Below the pieces are notes generated by a model. It was not told where the DNA came from and did no database searches. It worked only from the letters and a program-made list of their open reading frames with translations. The translations under genes and the position numbers were made by a program. From positions 1 to 26,364 of the forward strand of contig CAZOMR010000013.1 in the NCBI GenBank assembly GCA_964580655.1: a stretch of 26,364 nucleotides of DNA. The letters run 5' to 3'. The stretch comes from CAZOMR01 sp964580655 (GTDB lineage: Bacteria; RBG-13-61-14; CAZOMR01). Below, in pieces: positions 15,473-24,031 of this stretch. The first letter of the stretch is position 1. Every line of letters begins with the position of its first letter.

Positions 15473-16998
15473 TTTGTGCTCTCATTAATAATACTATTTG
15501 AAAAAATTTTTCTCAGCGAAGGATAGAGCGAGCGATAAACAGGATAAAGCTCCTTGTATTTTCTCGCGTTTTTTTTGTTCGGAAGAATCTCTCCCCCTGC
15601 GCTTTTCGGCTTGAGCTTTAGCGTAACATCAGCGGCCTCGATAGTGGTTTTGAACACCCCTGTTCCGACCGCGGCAAGGAGGGCCGCACCAAAGCTCGGG
15701 CCCTCATCCACTGCAAGGCGTCTGATCGGCTGGTTCAGAACATCCGCCACCATCTGGGACCAGAACCTGCTTTTTGCACCGCCGCCCGAAAGATATACCG
15801 ATCTGACCTTTGTCCCTACATCCTTCATCAGCTCAACCGAATCTCGCAGACCAAATGTCACGCCCTCCATGAGAGCGCGGACAAGGTGTCCGAGCTCATG
15901 CTTGAGGCTCAAGCCTGAAAATGCTCCGCGAGCCTCCGGGTCAAACACCGGCGTGCGCTCTCCTGTCAGATATGGAAGAAATAAGAGGCCCTCCGCGCCT
16001 ACGGGGACTGACTCAGCCTTTTTTGTCATTACCGGGTAAGAGATGTCCTTGTCCAGTTCCCTCATCATGTTTCTCAGCCACTGCAATGACCCTCCCGCGG
16101 ATAGCATCACGCCCATGGTGTGCCATAGGCCCGGACTTGCGTGGCAAAAGGAATGCAGTCTTGCCTGCGGATCAATGAGCGGTCTCCTTGATGCACTGAA
16201 GACCACGCCGGAGGTCCCGATGGTGATGAGGATAGGGCCTTCTTTGACTATGCCGTTCCCAACAGCGCCCGCGGCCTGATCGCCGCCTCCTCCTACCACC
16301 GGCGTGCCCTGGGCCAGGCCGGTTTCTCTTGCGGCTTCATTTGTGATCCTTCCGGTTATCTCTATGGACTCATGGCATTCAGGAAGGATCGCAGGATCAA
16401 TCTGAAGGAGCTCAAGCAGTCGCTTTGACCAGCGTCGCTTCTTGACATCAAAGAGCAACATGCCCGATGCATCAGAGACATCCGTTGCAAGCTCGCCTGT
16501 TAGCTTGAGGCGGATGTAGTCCTTGCTCAGGATAAGGTGTGCAAGTCGCTGGTAATTCTTCGGCTCGTGCCCTTGAAGCCAGAGCACCTTGGGCGCGGTG
16601 AACCCGGTCAGGGCCCTGTTCGCGGTGAGCCGCACAAGATTCCTGAACCCCACTTTTTCCGTTATCTCATCGCACTCATGCGAGGTGCGCGAATCGCACC
16701 AGAGCAAGGCTGGCCGGATCACTTTCAGGTTCCTGTCAAGGAACACCGAGCTGTGCATCTGCCCTGTAAGTCCGATTCCCTGAATATCCTTGCCCGAAAT
16801 ACCGGCTTTCAAAAGAACAGCCCTGATCGCACTCCGGCTGGCTTGCCACCACATGTCCGGGTCCTGCTCGGCCCAGCCCGGCCGGGGCGTGTCCATGCCA
16901 TACTCAAAAGTCGCTTCAGCCTTGATCCTTCCACGCGGGCTAACCAGAACCGCCTTTGTCCCGGAGGTGCCCACATCAATCCCCAGCAGATAGCCCAT
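15469..16998 (-). CDS. xylB: Xylulokinase (FGGY family carbohydrate kinase)
   Basis: The 509-residue enzyme phosphorylates D-xylulose with ATP to xylulose 5-phosphate, which enters the pentose phosphate pathway. It matches XylB closely: LGIDVGTSGTK (5-15) for phosphate binding, GLTGQMHSSVFLD, the substrate segment LLWCDSRTS, VVGGGGDQAAGAVG with the catalytic Asp, GTSGVVFSAS, and the FGGY signature region near LSGGGAKSRFWSQMVAD. Length is typical. The ATG at 16998 is preferred, since GAGAGG lies six bases before it and would overlap the start at 17004. The terminal residues after LYPSLRKIF are unusual and the stop lies inside a repeat element, so the tail was probably altered by that element. 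No xylose isomerase is nearby; some relatives act on other ketoses. Confidence 0.93.
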   Translation of the reverse strand: MGYLLGIDVGTSGTKAVLVSPRGRIKAEATFEYGMDTPRPGWAEQDPDMWWQASRSAIRAVLLKAGISGKDIQGIGLTGQMHSSVFLDRNLKVIRPALLWCDSRTSHECDEITEKVGFRNLVRLTANRALTGFTAPKVLWLQGHEPKNYQRLAHLILSKDYIRLKLTGELATDVSDASGMLLFDVKKRRWSKRLLELLQIDPAILPECHESIEITGRITNEAARETGLAQGTPVVGGGGDQAAGAVGNGIVKEGPILITIGTSGVVFSASRRPLIDPQARLHSFCHASPGLWHTMGVMLSAGGSLQWLRNMMRELDKDISYPVMTKKAESVPVGAEGLLFLPYLTGERTPVFDPEARGAFSGLSLKHELGHLVRALMEGVTFGLRDSVELMKDVGTKVRSVYLSGGGAKSRFWSQMVADVLNQPIRRLAVDEGPSFGAALLAAVGTGVFKTTIEAADVTLKLKPKSAGGEILPNKKNARKYKELYPVYRSLYPSLRKIFSNSIINESTK

Positions 16999-17064
16999 AC
17001 TCATCCTCTCTCATGGATCAAGGAAAAAATCCCGGACATGAATTCAGGACTAATGGGGAATCCC

Positions 17065-18846
17065 TCAGACCTTATACTCTCCGGCCTCGGCCGCTATCTG
17101 GGCAACCCTCTTTTTGGCCGCAATCAGGTTGAAGGAATCAATCTCGCTCAGCTCCTCCAGATTCTTGAGATGCTTCTTGACATCCTTCTCTTCGGACACG
17201 CTCATAAGGAGTTTTCTCCCAAGGTCCGCGATCCGGGCATGGCCTTCAAAGCAGATAATATGGGTCAAAAGCACGGCCAGTTCCGAGGATTCCTGTCCCC
17301 TCTTCTCGATCATCTGCAAAGCCCGGCAGGCCGCGGAGTCCATGCAATAACAGTCAATGGCCATGTTCGCGAGCATCTCTGAGACTATTTGCTCCTCAAT
17401 GAGTTTATCCGAGTATTTCTGGAACGCGACATTGGTGCAGTAAAACATGATCCTCTTTCCAAGCTCGCATGCCAGCACTGCCTGTCCGAGCGGCCCTTCA
17501 TCTGCTTTGGGCAAATTCTTGTCTTCCAGTTCCTTGCTCAACTGCTTGATGAAATCCAGGATCGGAACCTTGCCTTTCATCGCGGCGCGCAGGAGTGAGC
17601 CCACGATGATATAGCGGTTAATTTCGTTTGTGCCCTCGAAGATGCGGTTGATCCGTGAATCCCGATACACCTTCTCCGCGGGGTATTCCTTGATGTAACC
17701 GTATCCGCCGTAAATCTGGAGACAGTGGTCTGCGACCATGTCCAGGGCCTCTGACCCGAAGGCCTTGACCACGGAGCACTCCGGCGCATAATTACCGATG
17801 GCCATTATCTTTTTCTTTCTCGCTTCCGGATCATCCGCCGGGATTGCCTCCAGGGCCTTGTCAATCAGGTCTGATGAGCGGTAGGCAATGCTCTCTGTCG
17901 CATAGATCAATGCCATGCAATCAGCTATTTTTCTCCTGGTCATGCCGAAGTCAATGATCGCGGTGTTGAACTGCTGGCGATCCTTTGCAAACTGAATCGT
18001 TTCCTTGAGAAGCCACTTGGCCCCGCCAGCGCATGCCCCGCCGACCTGCAGGCGACCCATGTCAAGCACACTGAATGCGGCCCTGCCCCCCTCGCCGATC
18101 TGGCCGAGAAGGTTCTCCACAGGCACCTTGCAATCCTCGAAAACCAGGGCCGTGGTGGAGCTTCCCGTGATTCCCATCTTGTTTTCTTCCACCCCGGAGG
18201 AAAATCCCGGGAACGTGCGTTCCACGAGGAATGCCGAGAATTTCTTGCGGTCCCCGTCCACGCGGGCGAACACGGTAAAGAGGTCTGCTATTCCGCCGTT
18301 TGTGATGAACTGCTTGTCCCCGTTTATGATGTAGTATTTGCCGTCATCGGAAAGCACAGCCCGTGTCTTACAGCTCATCGCGTCGGAGCCGGCGCCTGTC
18401 TCGGTCAGGGCATAGGCCGCGATCATCTCTCCCGATCCCAGCCTGGGCAGATACCTCTTTTTTTGCTCATCATTGCCGAAAAATATCAGGGGCTGTGTGC
18501 CGATGCAGGTATGGGCGGCAATAGTGATAAAGGAACTAGCCTCAGGCGCCAGGGATTCAGAGACAAGCACAAAAGTGGTCTTGTCCATGCCCAGGCCGTC
18601 ATACTCCTCGGGAATGGTAAGCATTAACAGGCCCAACTCTCCTGCCTTCTTTGTTATCGAGACCACAAGCCCTTCCTCTTTGTGGTCTATCTGCTCCTTC
18701 TGCGGTAACATCTCGTTCAGGCAGAACTTACTCGCTGTCTCTGCCATGGCCTTTTGTTCATCACTGAAATCCTCCGGCGTGAAGATCCGGCGCGTGCCGG
18801 CTTTCTCCACCATAAAACTCCCTCCCGCAGGTATGTCATTTCCCAT
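17065..18846 (-). CDS. Acyl-CoA dehydrogenase, VLCAD-like with C-terminal extension
   Basis: The 593-residue flavoprotein oxidises acyl-CoA to trans-2-enoyl-CoA in fatty-acid beta-oxidation, passing electrons to ETF. The core (about 25-420) has YALTETGAGSDAMS (145-158) for FAD and substrate binding, FITNGG, and the C-terminal helical domain with QIYGGYGYIKEYPAEKVYRD (378-395). The catalytic base is Glu404 in RIFEGTNEI, the position used in VLCAD/ACAD9 and short-chain enzymes. About 170 further residues form a helical extension like that of VLCAD, which in eukaryotes helps dimerise and attach to membrane. Strong AGGAGG eight bases before the ATG. It is alone, without thiolase, hydratase or ETF genes in the window, and a possible promoter lies at 18896-18923. 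Confidence 0.94.
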   Translation of the reverse strand: MGNDIPAGGSFMVEKAGTRRIFTPEDFSDEQKAMAETASKFCLNEMLPQKEQIDHKEEGLVVSITKKAGELGLLMLTIPEEYDGLGMDKTTFVLVSESLAPEASSFITIAAHTCIGTQPLIFFGNDEQKKRYLPRLGSGEMIAAYALTETGAGSDAMSCKTRAVLSDDGKYYIINGDKQFITNGGIADLFTVFARVDGDRKKFSAFLVERTFPGFSSGVEENKMGITGSSTTALVFEDCKVPVENLLGQIGEGGRAAFSVLDMGRLQVGGACAGGAKWLLKETIQFAKDRQQFNTAIIDFGMTRRKIADCMALIYATESIAYRSSDLIDKALEAIPADDPEARKKKIMAIGNYAPECSVVKAFGSEALDMVADHCLQIYGGYGYIKEYPAEKVYRDSRINRIFEGTNEINRYIIVGSLLRAAMKGKVPILDFIKQLSKELEDKNLPKADEGPLGQAVLACELGKRIMFYCTNVAFQKYSDKLIEEQIVSEMLANMAIDCYCMDSAACRALQMIEKRGQESSELAVLLTHIICFEGHARIADLGRKLLMSVSEEKDVKKHLKNLEELSEIDSFNLIAAKKRVAQIAAEAGEYKV

Positions 18847-18895
18847 TTCTTTTACCTCCTTTTTATTTGACTACAGTCGGAATGAACTCTACTTT

Positions 18896-18923
18896 TTTAT
18901 ATCATATACGGCAGGAAAATCAA
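18896..18923 (-). promoter_or_regulatory. Possible promoter of the acyl-CoA dehydrogenase gene
   Basis: On the minus strand TTGATT (18918-18923) and TATAAA (18896-18901) are 16 bases apart, about 50 bases upstream of the start codon. The match is moderate. No clear FadR- or TetR-type palindrome is visible next to it. Confidence 0.35.
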
Positions 18924-19297
18924 AGCAGATTCAGATCTGGACTTTCCCCGAAAAATTGAGATCCCAATAGGATTGCCTGAGGAGAGAAGATCAGTGCTGT
19001 CCCGAGGGGCATTAAGAATTGGCGGCAATCCAGAGCGAGAGAAGCGAACGAGTGGTGAATGGCGAAAAATCAACGACCAGAATAATTACCAAAAAGCACA
19101 TGGCCAGAGCCATATAAAAATAAAAAGGAAAGGTGCGCGAATAACTCTATTAAAACACCAAAAAATCATTCCTCTCCCAAAATAATCGCCCATAAAACCA
19201 CTCCAACCCGCTCGCAGTTGACATTTTATCCCCCCCAGAAGATAATAGCCAACAGCATCCAACCAGATCAGTCATTATTCAAATAAGCTATGAATAA
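18924..19297. other. Gene-poor stretch, no supported feature
   Basis: Between the acyl-CoA dehydrogenase promoter and the methyltransferase-like fragment I find no convincing gene. Open frames here are short, lack ribosome binding sites and have no family signature. The DNA is noticeably richer in A and T than the neighbouring genes, especially 19080-19200, which suits decayed or acquired sequence. No tRNA, CRISPR repeat or terminator is visible. Confidence 0.55.
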
Positions 19298-19471
19298 GGT
19301 AGGTTCAAGGGCCTTTGGCAGAATTTTAGAGGGTATGGAAAGAAGGCGAAAGTGGTAAGCGCATCCGCAAAGAATATCTACGGGAAATCCGGAGAATACA
19401 CCATCGCAGTCCGTGTCGTAGACCTCTTCGAAAACGACGCCTCGGCAACTGTAAAGGTAAAATTGAAATAA
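19298..19471 (+). pseudogene. 3' fragment resembling a DNA methyltransferase tail
   Basis: A frame closed upstream by TAA (19295) runs 57 codons to TAA at 19469. Its end, ASAKNIYGKSGEYTIAVRVV followed by DLFENDASATVKVKLK, resembles the beta-rich tail (AVKVVDIFGNDT-like) that I associate with the C-termini of some site-specific DNA methyltransferases. There is no start codon with a ribosome binding site and nothing upstream continues the protein, so this looks like the remaining end of a deleted gene. The family call is from memory of that motif and is tentative; that it is coding-derived is more secure. It sits 35 bases before the LmbE gene. Confidence 0.45.
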
Positions 19472-19505
19472 TCCTGGACAGATTATAAACCTGAGGAGGG
19501 ACAGG

Positions 19506-20315
19506 ATGGCCGAGAAGGTTGTGTTGATGCTCGTTGCGCATGCGGATGATACCGAGTTCCTGGCTGGCGGCACAGTGGCCAGACTGGTGAATGAGGGCTA
19601 TGGGGTCTACGAGGTGATCACAACGAACAACGAACGAGGGAGCTTCGAGCTTGACCGGGAGACGGCGATCAGCGAGAGCATAAAGGAGGCGAGAGAAGCG
19701 GCCCGTGTATTGGGTAAAAAGGATGTTATCTTTCTTGACTATCCGGATGGCATGCTTTCGGATTATCCTTTGAATGAGCTCCGTGAAAAATTCATCCGGC
19801 TTATCCGGGAATTGAGACCTCGGATCGTGTTCACCTTTGATCCCTGGGCGCCTTTCGAGCCGCATCCGGATCATCGGGCCGTAAGCATGGCCGCGGTGGA
19901 GGCTGTGGGTTTTGCGCACATGCCCTTGTTTCATCCCGAGCATATAGAGAATGGTCTCAAGCCTCACCTTGTGGCCGAGCAGTATTTCTTTGCCAAGGCC
20001 CCGCTACATGCGAACAAGGTGGTTGACATCACGGATTATATTGACAAGAAGGTCGAGGCCCTGTGCGCGCATGTAAGCCAGATGAAACTAACCATTGACG
20101 ACCTGAAAATGTCGCTTGAGGACGCTAGTTTAACGCCGGAGGTACTCAAGATGCTGGACCGGGATAACTACAGGCCGGCAATCGAGCTGATGGTCAAGGC
20201 CTATGCGCAGGAGGTCGGGAAGAAGGCAGGGTATCAATACGGCGAGGAATTCCGCCATGAAAAGGCGGGCGGAGTAATCGCGGACGCGGTGCGCGCCTTT
20301 GCCAGAGGAGGCTAA
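19506..20315 (+). CDS. LmbE/PIG-L family zinc deacetylase
   Basis: The 269-residue enzyme belongs to the PIG-L/LmbE family, which removes N-acetyl groups from GlcNAc-linked substrates (for example in mycothiol, bacillithiol and GPI pathways). The zinc site is visible: AHADD (11-15; His12 and Asp15 as ligands, Asp14 as general base) and HPDH (120-123). The usual AHPDD proline is Ala13, and the residue after DD is Thr followed by Glu17; this is a minor variant that should keep activity. A helical C-terminal part (about 180-269) is longer than in minimal members. GAGGAGGG precedes the ATG closely. The next gene starts three bases after the stop and uses AGGAGG lying inside this gene's end, so the two are tightly coupled. 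Confidence 0.92.
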   Translation: MAEKVVLMLVAHADDTEFLAGGTVARLVNEGYGVYEVITTNNERGSFELDRETAISESIKEAREAARVLGKKDVIFLDYPDGMLSDYPLNELREKFIRLIRELRPRIVFTFDPWAPFEPHPDHRAVSMAAVEAVGFAHMPLFHPEHIENGLKPHLVAEQYFFAKAPLHANKVVDITDYIDKKVEALCAHVSQMKLTIDDLKMSLEDASLTPEVLKMLDRDNYRPAIELMVKAYAQEVGKKAGYQYGEEFRHEKAGGVIADAVRAFARGG

Positions 20316-20318
20316 GCT

Positions 20319-21623
20319 ATGAAAACGAGTATAAAACTTATCATGGTGCTGATGCTGATGAGTTTCGCATCGGCTCAGGCAGAGGATGTCTCAATCCCTC
20401 CTCCACAGGACATGACCGAGGTCAAGGATATGATGAGGATCACATGGGATCAGCACATCCTGCCACCGGGGGCTGACCCAGAGGTATTGAAGGCCCTTCT
20501 CCAGGTAGGCGAGGTAATCATCATGAACGACAACCCGCCGGTGGTGAGATGGATGAGTGCCGCTGGTGTGCTGGTGGATGCGCCTCCGGAAACGGTTTTC
20601 TCCGTGGTTACTGATTTTGAGCACTATCCTGATTTTGTTCCGATGACCTCGTCTGCGAGCGTAAAAGAGCTCTCGCCGAATCTGGAAAAGGTTAATTTCA
20701 ATCTCAGGATCCAGGTGGCATTTATCGGATATACTTATAAGTATGGTATCTATCACTATCATCGTCCGCCCCTTCGCACCGACTGGTCCTTGAGCTATGG
20801 AGAGTTCGACATCTGCGTAGGTTTCTGGGAGCTTATCCCGGTGGATGACGGCCTTCGGACCATGGCCTTTTACTCTGTATATTCCGAGCCCAGCTCCGGT
20901 TTTGTCAAGGCCATCTACAAGCGGGAACCATCACTTGAGATGCTGACCAATGTATCCACAGCCACCATGGTGGTCCGCGCGGCCAAAGAAAAGGCCGAAA
21001 AGACATATTCAAGTTCACCGAGCTATGTGGCCCCGCCAGAGGCCGGCCCGAAGCAGGCAATAGACAAGGTCCTGCTCCGCGATCCCAGGACACTGAAACT
21101 GCTCACGGAGAAGGGAAAGCTCTTGATTCTCGAAGACGGCCCCACTGTCTATGTAACAGCTGGCACACTGGTATCCGCACCGGCTGAGAGAGCCTTTGAG
21201 ATAGTCTCGCGCTTCGGGGATTGCCCGTCCTACATACCGGGTGTCAGGAAGGTGGAAAAACGCGGCCAGGGGAAGGCCGGGCCGATCTACGACTGGGAAG
21301 TTTCGATGGATATGGTCTTCCTGGAATACCAATCAGAATACACACTTGACTACAACTTTGACCGGCCATCGCAGATCACCTGGATAATGCCCCGTAAGAC
21401 CGGCGGGAACATCCAGGGCTTCTGGAGGTTTATCCCTGTTGAGGGAGGCTCATCCTGCCTCATCTTCAACGGAAGCACTGCTGACATCCGCGACATGGGC
21501 TGGTTGCCCCGCTATGCCTTGAAGGTTGAACCCACTCTTGAATACGCCCTCCTAGGCTCTCAGGGCACACTCACGATCAACAGCACAAAAGAAAGGATAA
21601 ACTCTCTCTGCTCAACTCCCTGA
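20319..21623 (+). CDS. Exported protein with two START/SRPBCC-like domains
   Basis: The 434-residue protein starts with a signal peptide (MKTSIKLIMVLMLMSF, cleavage after ASAQA), so it is periplasmic. Two tandem SRPBCC (START, polyketide cyclase/COQ10-like) domains follow. Domain 1, about 75-225, contains VDAPPETVFSVVTDFEHYPDF and later GFWELIPVDDG. Domain 2, about 262-425, repeats the pattern with VSAPAERAFEIVSRFGDCPSYIPG and GFWRFIPVEGG. Such domains form a deep hydrophobic pocket for lipids or polyketides. Internal duplication is clear because each motif occurs once per half in the same order. It is coupled to the deacetylase gene upstream and converges with the Crp-type regulator 20 bases downstream. 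Ligand unknown; a lipid or glycolipid is a reasonable guess. Confidence 0.85.
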   Translation: MKTSIKLIMVLMLMSFASAQAEDVSIPPPQDMTEVKDMMRITWDQHILPPGADPEVLKALLQVGEVIIMNDNPPVVRWMSAAGVLVDAPPETVFSVVTDFEHYPDFVPMTSSASVKELSPNLEKVNFNLRIQVAFIGYTYKYGIYHYHRPPLRTDWSLSYGEFDICVGFWELIPVDDGLRTMAFYSVYSEPSSGFVKAIYKREPSLEMLTNVSTATMVVRAAKEKAEKTYSSSPSYVAPPEAGPKQAIDKVLLRDPRTLKLLTEKGKLLILEDGPTVYVTAGTLVSAPAERAFEIVSRFGDCPSYIPGVRKVEKRGQGKAGPIYDWEVSMDMVFLEYQSEYTLDYNFDRPSQITWIMPRKTGGNIQGFWRFIPVEGGSSCLIFNGSTADIRDMGWLPRYALKVEPTLEYALLGSQGTLTINSTKERINSLCSTP

Positions 21624-21643
21624 TGCGGGAAAAGGGAAGGGTC

Positions 21644-22339
21644 TTATCTCTGGTTGGTGTTCGAGGCCTTTTTCAGCAGTTTAAGGTCCGGGACCACGAA
21701 GCGCCGCACATTCATCCGGATCAACTTTTTCCTGCGCATCTCCGCGAGTGTCAGGCTCACTGTTTCCCGGCTCGCCCCGATATAGTCCGCCAGGTCCTGG
21801 TGGGTTATCCGGGCAGTTATCACCAGGCCCTGTCGGTCCCTGCGGCCGAAACTCCGGGCTAACTTGAACAAGGCGCCGGCCAGTCTGGCTCGAACCTCCT
21901 TGAAAACCAGGTCCTCCATCTTCTCTCGGTAAGCCCGGCTCCTGCGGTCAAGCAGTTCCAGCCAGGCATGTGCAAAACCCGGGTTATTGTCCAATAGACG
22001 CGAAACCTTCTTGCGATCTACCCTGATAACCGACGCCCGGTCCAGGGGCCGAGCCTCGGTATCCTGGGCCTCCGAGGACACCAGGCCATCCTCTCCTATA
22101 AGCGAACCGGGGGAGTAAAAGTCAATGATAAACCGCATGTATCGGCCGTTGGACTTCGTAACCTTTATCCCGCCGGAAAGGATCAGGTAAATATATTCAT
22201 TGGGAATCCCCGGCCTATACAAGACATCCTTGCGCGTTAGATTGATCTTGCTCGCTCCATCAAGCAGAGAGTCCAGTTCCTTCTTGCTCAGACAACTAAA
22301 AGGGAATGCGTTTCCCAAAATCTCCTTGATCTCTCTCAT
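21644..22339 (-). CDS. Crp/Fnr-family transcription regulator
   Basis: The 231-residue protein has an N-terminal cyclic-nucleotide-binding-like beta barrel (about 10-125, with IYLILSGGIKVTKSNGR and GSLIGEDGL), a long dimer helix, and a C-terminal winged helix-turn-helix (about 150-225) with ITHQDLADYIGASRETVSLT, the Crp recognition-helix signature. There is no N-terminal cysteine cluster, so it is not an oxygen-sensing FNR. The phosphate-binding Arg-Ser pair of cAMP-binding CRP is not clearly present (EARPLD at that place), so the effector may differ. AGGGAAG stands just before the ATG. A 13/11-base inverted repeat lies 30 bases upstream of the start and may be its own operator. Its targets are unknown; it is transcribed apart from the B12 operon. 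Confidence 0.9.
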   Translation of the reverse strand: MREIKEILGNAFPFSCLSKKELDSLLDGASKINLTRKDVLYRPGIPNEYIYLILSGGIKVTKSNGRYMRFIIDFYSPGSLIGEDGLVSSEAQDTEARPLDRASVIRVDRKKVSRLLDNNPGFAHAWLELLDRRSRAYREKMEDLVFKEVRARLAGALFKLARSFGRRDRQGLVITARITHQDLADYIGASRETVSLTLAEMRRKKLIRMNVRRFVVPDLKLLKKASNTNQR

Positions 22340-22368
22340 TACTTCCCTTGCCCCTCGTTTAGCAAAGT

Positions 22369-22431
22369 CTCTTTTTGCAGGAAATTAAGCCTCGATGCCC
22401 GGAAAAGTAAAACCTCGGAACCTGCAAAGAG
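22369..22431. promoter_or_regulatory. Inverted repeat upstream of the Crp-type gene
   Basis: CTCTTTTTGCAGG (22369-22381) and CCTGCAAAGAG (22421-22431) are inverted copies, differing by two extra T in the first arm, with about 40 bases between. They lie 30-90 bases upstream of the regulator's start. They could form a leader hairpin or paired operator half-sites. No strong promoter could be placed with confidence. Confidence 0.3.
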
Positions 22432-22508
22432 CATAGAGAAAACTGAAACCGATTGCAAGTAAAAAATGAAGGGGATGAAAAAAATTTTTGCTAAAATCCT
22501 GAGAAGGG

Positions 22509-23249
22509 CTATCTAAGCTCAAAGCGCACCGGCTGGATGATACGCATGGGCAAGGCCCGCCCGTTTTCTAAGCCGGGAAGAAATTTAAACTGTTTAACCT
22601 GATTAAGCGCGGCCTCATCCAGAACCTGATACCCTGAAGTACTGACCAGGTACACATCTCCCACAGTCCCGTCGGAGAGCACCTCGACATTCAATTCCAC
22701 AACCCCTTGCCAGCCGCGCTGGCGCGCCAGTTTGGGGTAGACAGGCGGAATTCTGTACAAAAGCCTAGGAGGGCTGTCCAGCGAGGACAGCCGTGATAGC
22801 GAGTCAATATCCTGATCATCACCGAACCCTTGCGCCAGTTGCAGGCTGGATTCCACATCAGGATTCTCCTGGATCAGTCTTTGCTCACTGCTGTCCGTGC
22901 GCTCGATCCGAGACTCCGGATCAGGCCGGGAAACCCTCGCACTCCTCTGCCGGTCAACATGTATCTCGTCCACGGCCTCCGGAACATTGGGTTGGGCTGA
23001 AACCGCGAAACGGAGCTCATCTCTCTGATCCTCCGGGAGTCGAAAGGCCTCGGATGCCCGTGGATACATAATGCCCGTCTTTGGCACTAAAGACAAGCAA
23101 ATAATGTCCGGCAGTCGGTTGACACCCGGTGTCCCTCCAACCGCACCGGAGATAGCCACAAGTAGCAAAAGATGCAAGAGAGCCGAGAGAAAAGTCAAAA
23201 GCCCTATGCGAAAGAAGGGCCTTTCTATAAAGCTGATCTCGCGTGTCAT
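22509..23249 (-). CDS. tonB: TonB energy transducer of the B12 operon
   Basis: The 246-residue protein passes proton-motive energy from ExbB/ExbD to outer-membrane receptors. It has one N-terminal membrane helix (about 15-35) with the functional SxxxH motif (Ser22, His26), a long periplasmic spacer, and a C-terminal TonB domain (about 165-246): PPVYPKLARQRGWQGVVELN, DGTVGDVYLVSTSGY, LDEAALNQVKQFKFLPG. The spacer is not the usual Pro-Lys/Pro-Glu rod; it is rich in Asp, Glu, Arg, Ser and Gln (RLIQENPDVESSLQLAQG). The ATG lies one base after the btuD stop, so it is last in the riboswitch-controlled operon, presumably serving a BtuB-type receptor. No exbB, exbD or receptor gene is in the window. 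Confidence 0.92.
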   Translation of the reverse strand: MTREISFIERPFFRIGLLTFLSALLHLLLLVAISGAVGGTPGVNRLPDIICLSLVPKTGIMYPRASEAFRLPEDQRDELRFAVSAQPNVPEAVDEIHVDRQRSARVSRPDPESRIERTDSSEQRLIQENPDVESSLQLAQGFGDDQDIDSLSRLSSLDSPPRLLYRIPPVYPKLARQRGWQGVVELNVEVLSDGTVGDVYLVSTSGYQVLDEAALNQVKQFKFLPGLENGRALPMRIIQPVRFELR

Positions 23250-23250
23250 C

Positions 23251-24030
23251 TTAAACAGTCACCTCCGGCACCACTAATGGCCGGCCTGTCCCGGGGTGGA
23301 TCGAAACATCTACCGCCACACCGTAAACCGAACCCAGAATATCCCTGCTCAGCACCTTCTCCGGTTTTCCCTCTTCAGCCTTCCGGCCCTCATCCAGCAG
23401 AATTAAGCGATCGCAGAACATCCCGGCAAGGTTCAGGTCATGGGATGATGCGATCACGGTCAGACCCTGCTCTACCGTGAGCTTCTTGATAAGGCGATAT
23501 ATCTCAAGCTGGTGCTTGAGGTCTAGAAATGTAGTGGGCTCATCCAGAAGCAAAAGCCTCGGGTCCTGTGCAAGTGCCCGCGCCAGGATCACACGCTGTT
23601 TTTCCCCGCCGGAAAGCTCCCCCAGCCTGCGCATGGCAAAGCCAAGGGTAGCCGTGAGCCGGAGCGCCTCCCGGGCCTTTTCAATATCCTCCGTTCTTTC
23701 AAAAGCGAAGCGGCCCAGATAGGGAGCGCGTCCCATAAGCACGATCTCGAGGACCGTGAAGGGAAAAGCAACCATTGTCTCCTGGGGCACCACGGCTACT
23801 TTGCGGGCCAGGTCCCTGCGATCATACCGAGAGAGAGCTTTTCCTTCAAAAGTCACTGTGCCTGAATGCGGCAGGAGCGCTCGGCCAAGGACGCGGATCA
23901 GAGTGGTCTTTCCTGATCCATTCGGCCCGATGATCCCCAGTAGCTCTCCGCGCTCTACTGAAAAGCTCAAGTCCGAGAGAACCGGCTTACCGGGCTGAAA
24001 GGCAAAGCTTACATTATGGACACGGATCAC
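23251..24030 (-). CDS. btuD: Vitamin B12 ABC transporter ATPase
   Basis: The 259-residue ATPase powers corrinoid import across the inner membrane. All ABC motifs are intact: Walker A GPNGSGKT (35-42), Q-loop VVPQE, signature LSGGEKQR (139-146), Walker B LLLLDEPT (159-166) and the switch His in SSHDLN. It belongs to the FecE/FhuC/BtuD group, which by sequence alone could serve siderophores or B12; the cobalamin riboswitch at the head of the operon decides for corrinoids. I start it at GTG 24030, one base after the permease stop, because GGAGG lies six bases before it; an upstream TTG (24045) has no ribosome binding site and would add five residues. The family's short C-terminal extension is present. 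Confidence 0.93.
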   Translation of the reverse strand: MIRVHNVSFAFQPGKPVLSDLSFSVERGELLGIIGPNGSGKTTLIRVLGRALLPHSGTVTFEGKALSRYDRRDLARKVAVVPQETMVAFPFTVLEIVLMGRAPYLGRFAFERTEDIEKAREALRLTATLGFAMRRLGELSGGEKQRVILARALAQDPRLLLLDEPTTFLDLKHQLEIYRLIKKLTVEQGLTVIASSHDLNLAGMFCDRLILLDEGRKAEEGKPEKVLSRDILGSVYGVAVDVSIHPGTGRPLVVPEVTV

Positions 24031-24031
24031 C

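Noticed and set aside
16537..17382. 281-codon plus-strand ORF
   Set aside because: It runs antisense across the ends of xylB and the acyl-CoA dehydrogenase gene, both of which are certain; no domain is visible.
18973..19185. 70-codon plus-strand ORF in the gene-poor gap
   Set aside because: No ribosome binding site, no family resemblance and composition typical of non-coding A-rich DNA; not enough to call a gene.
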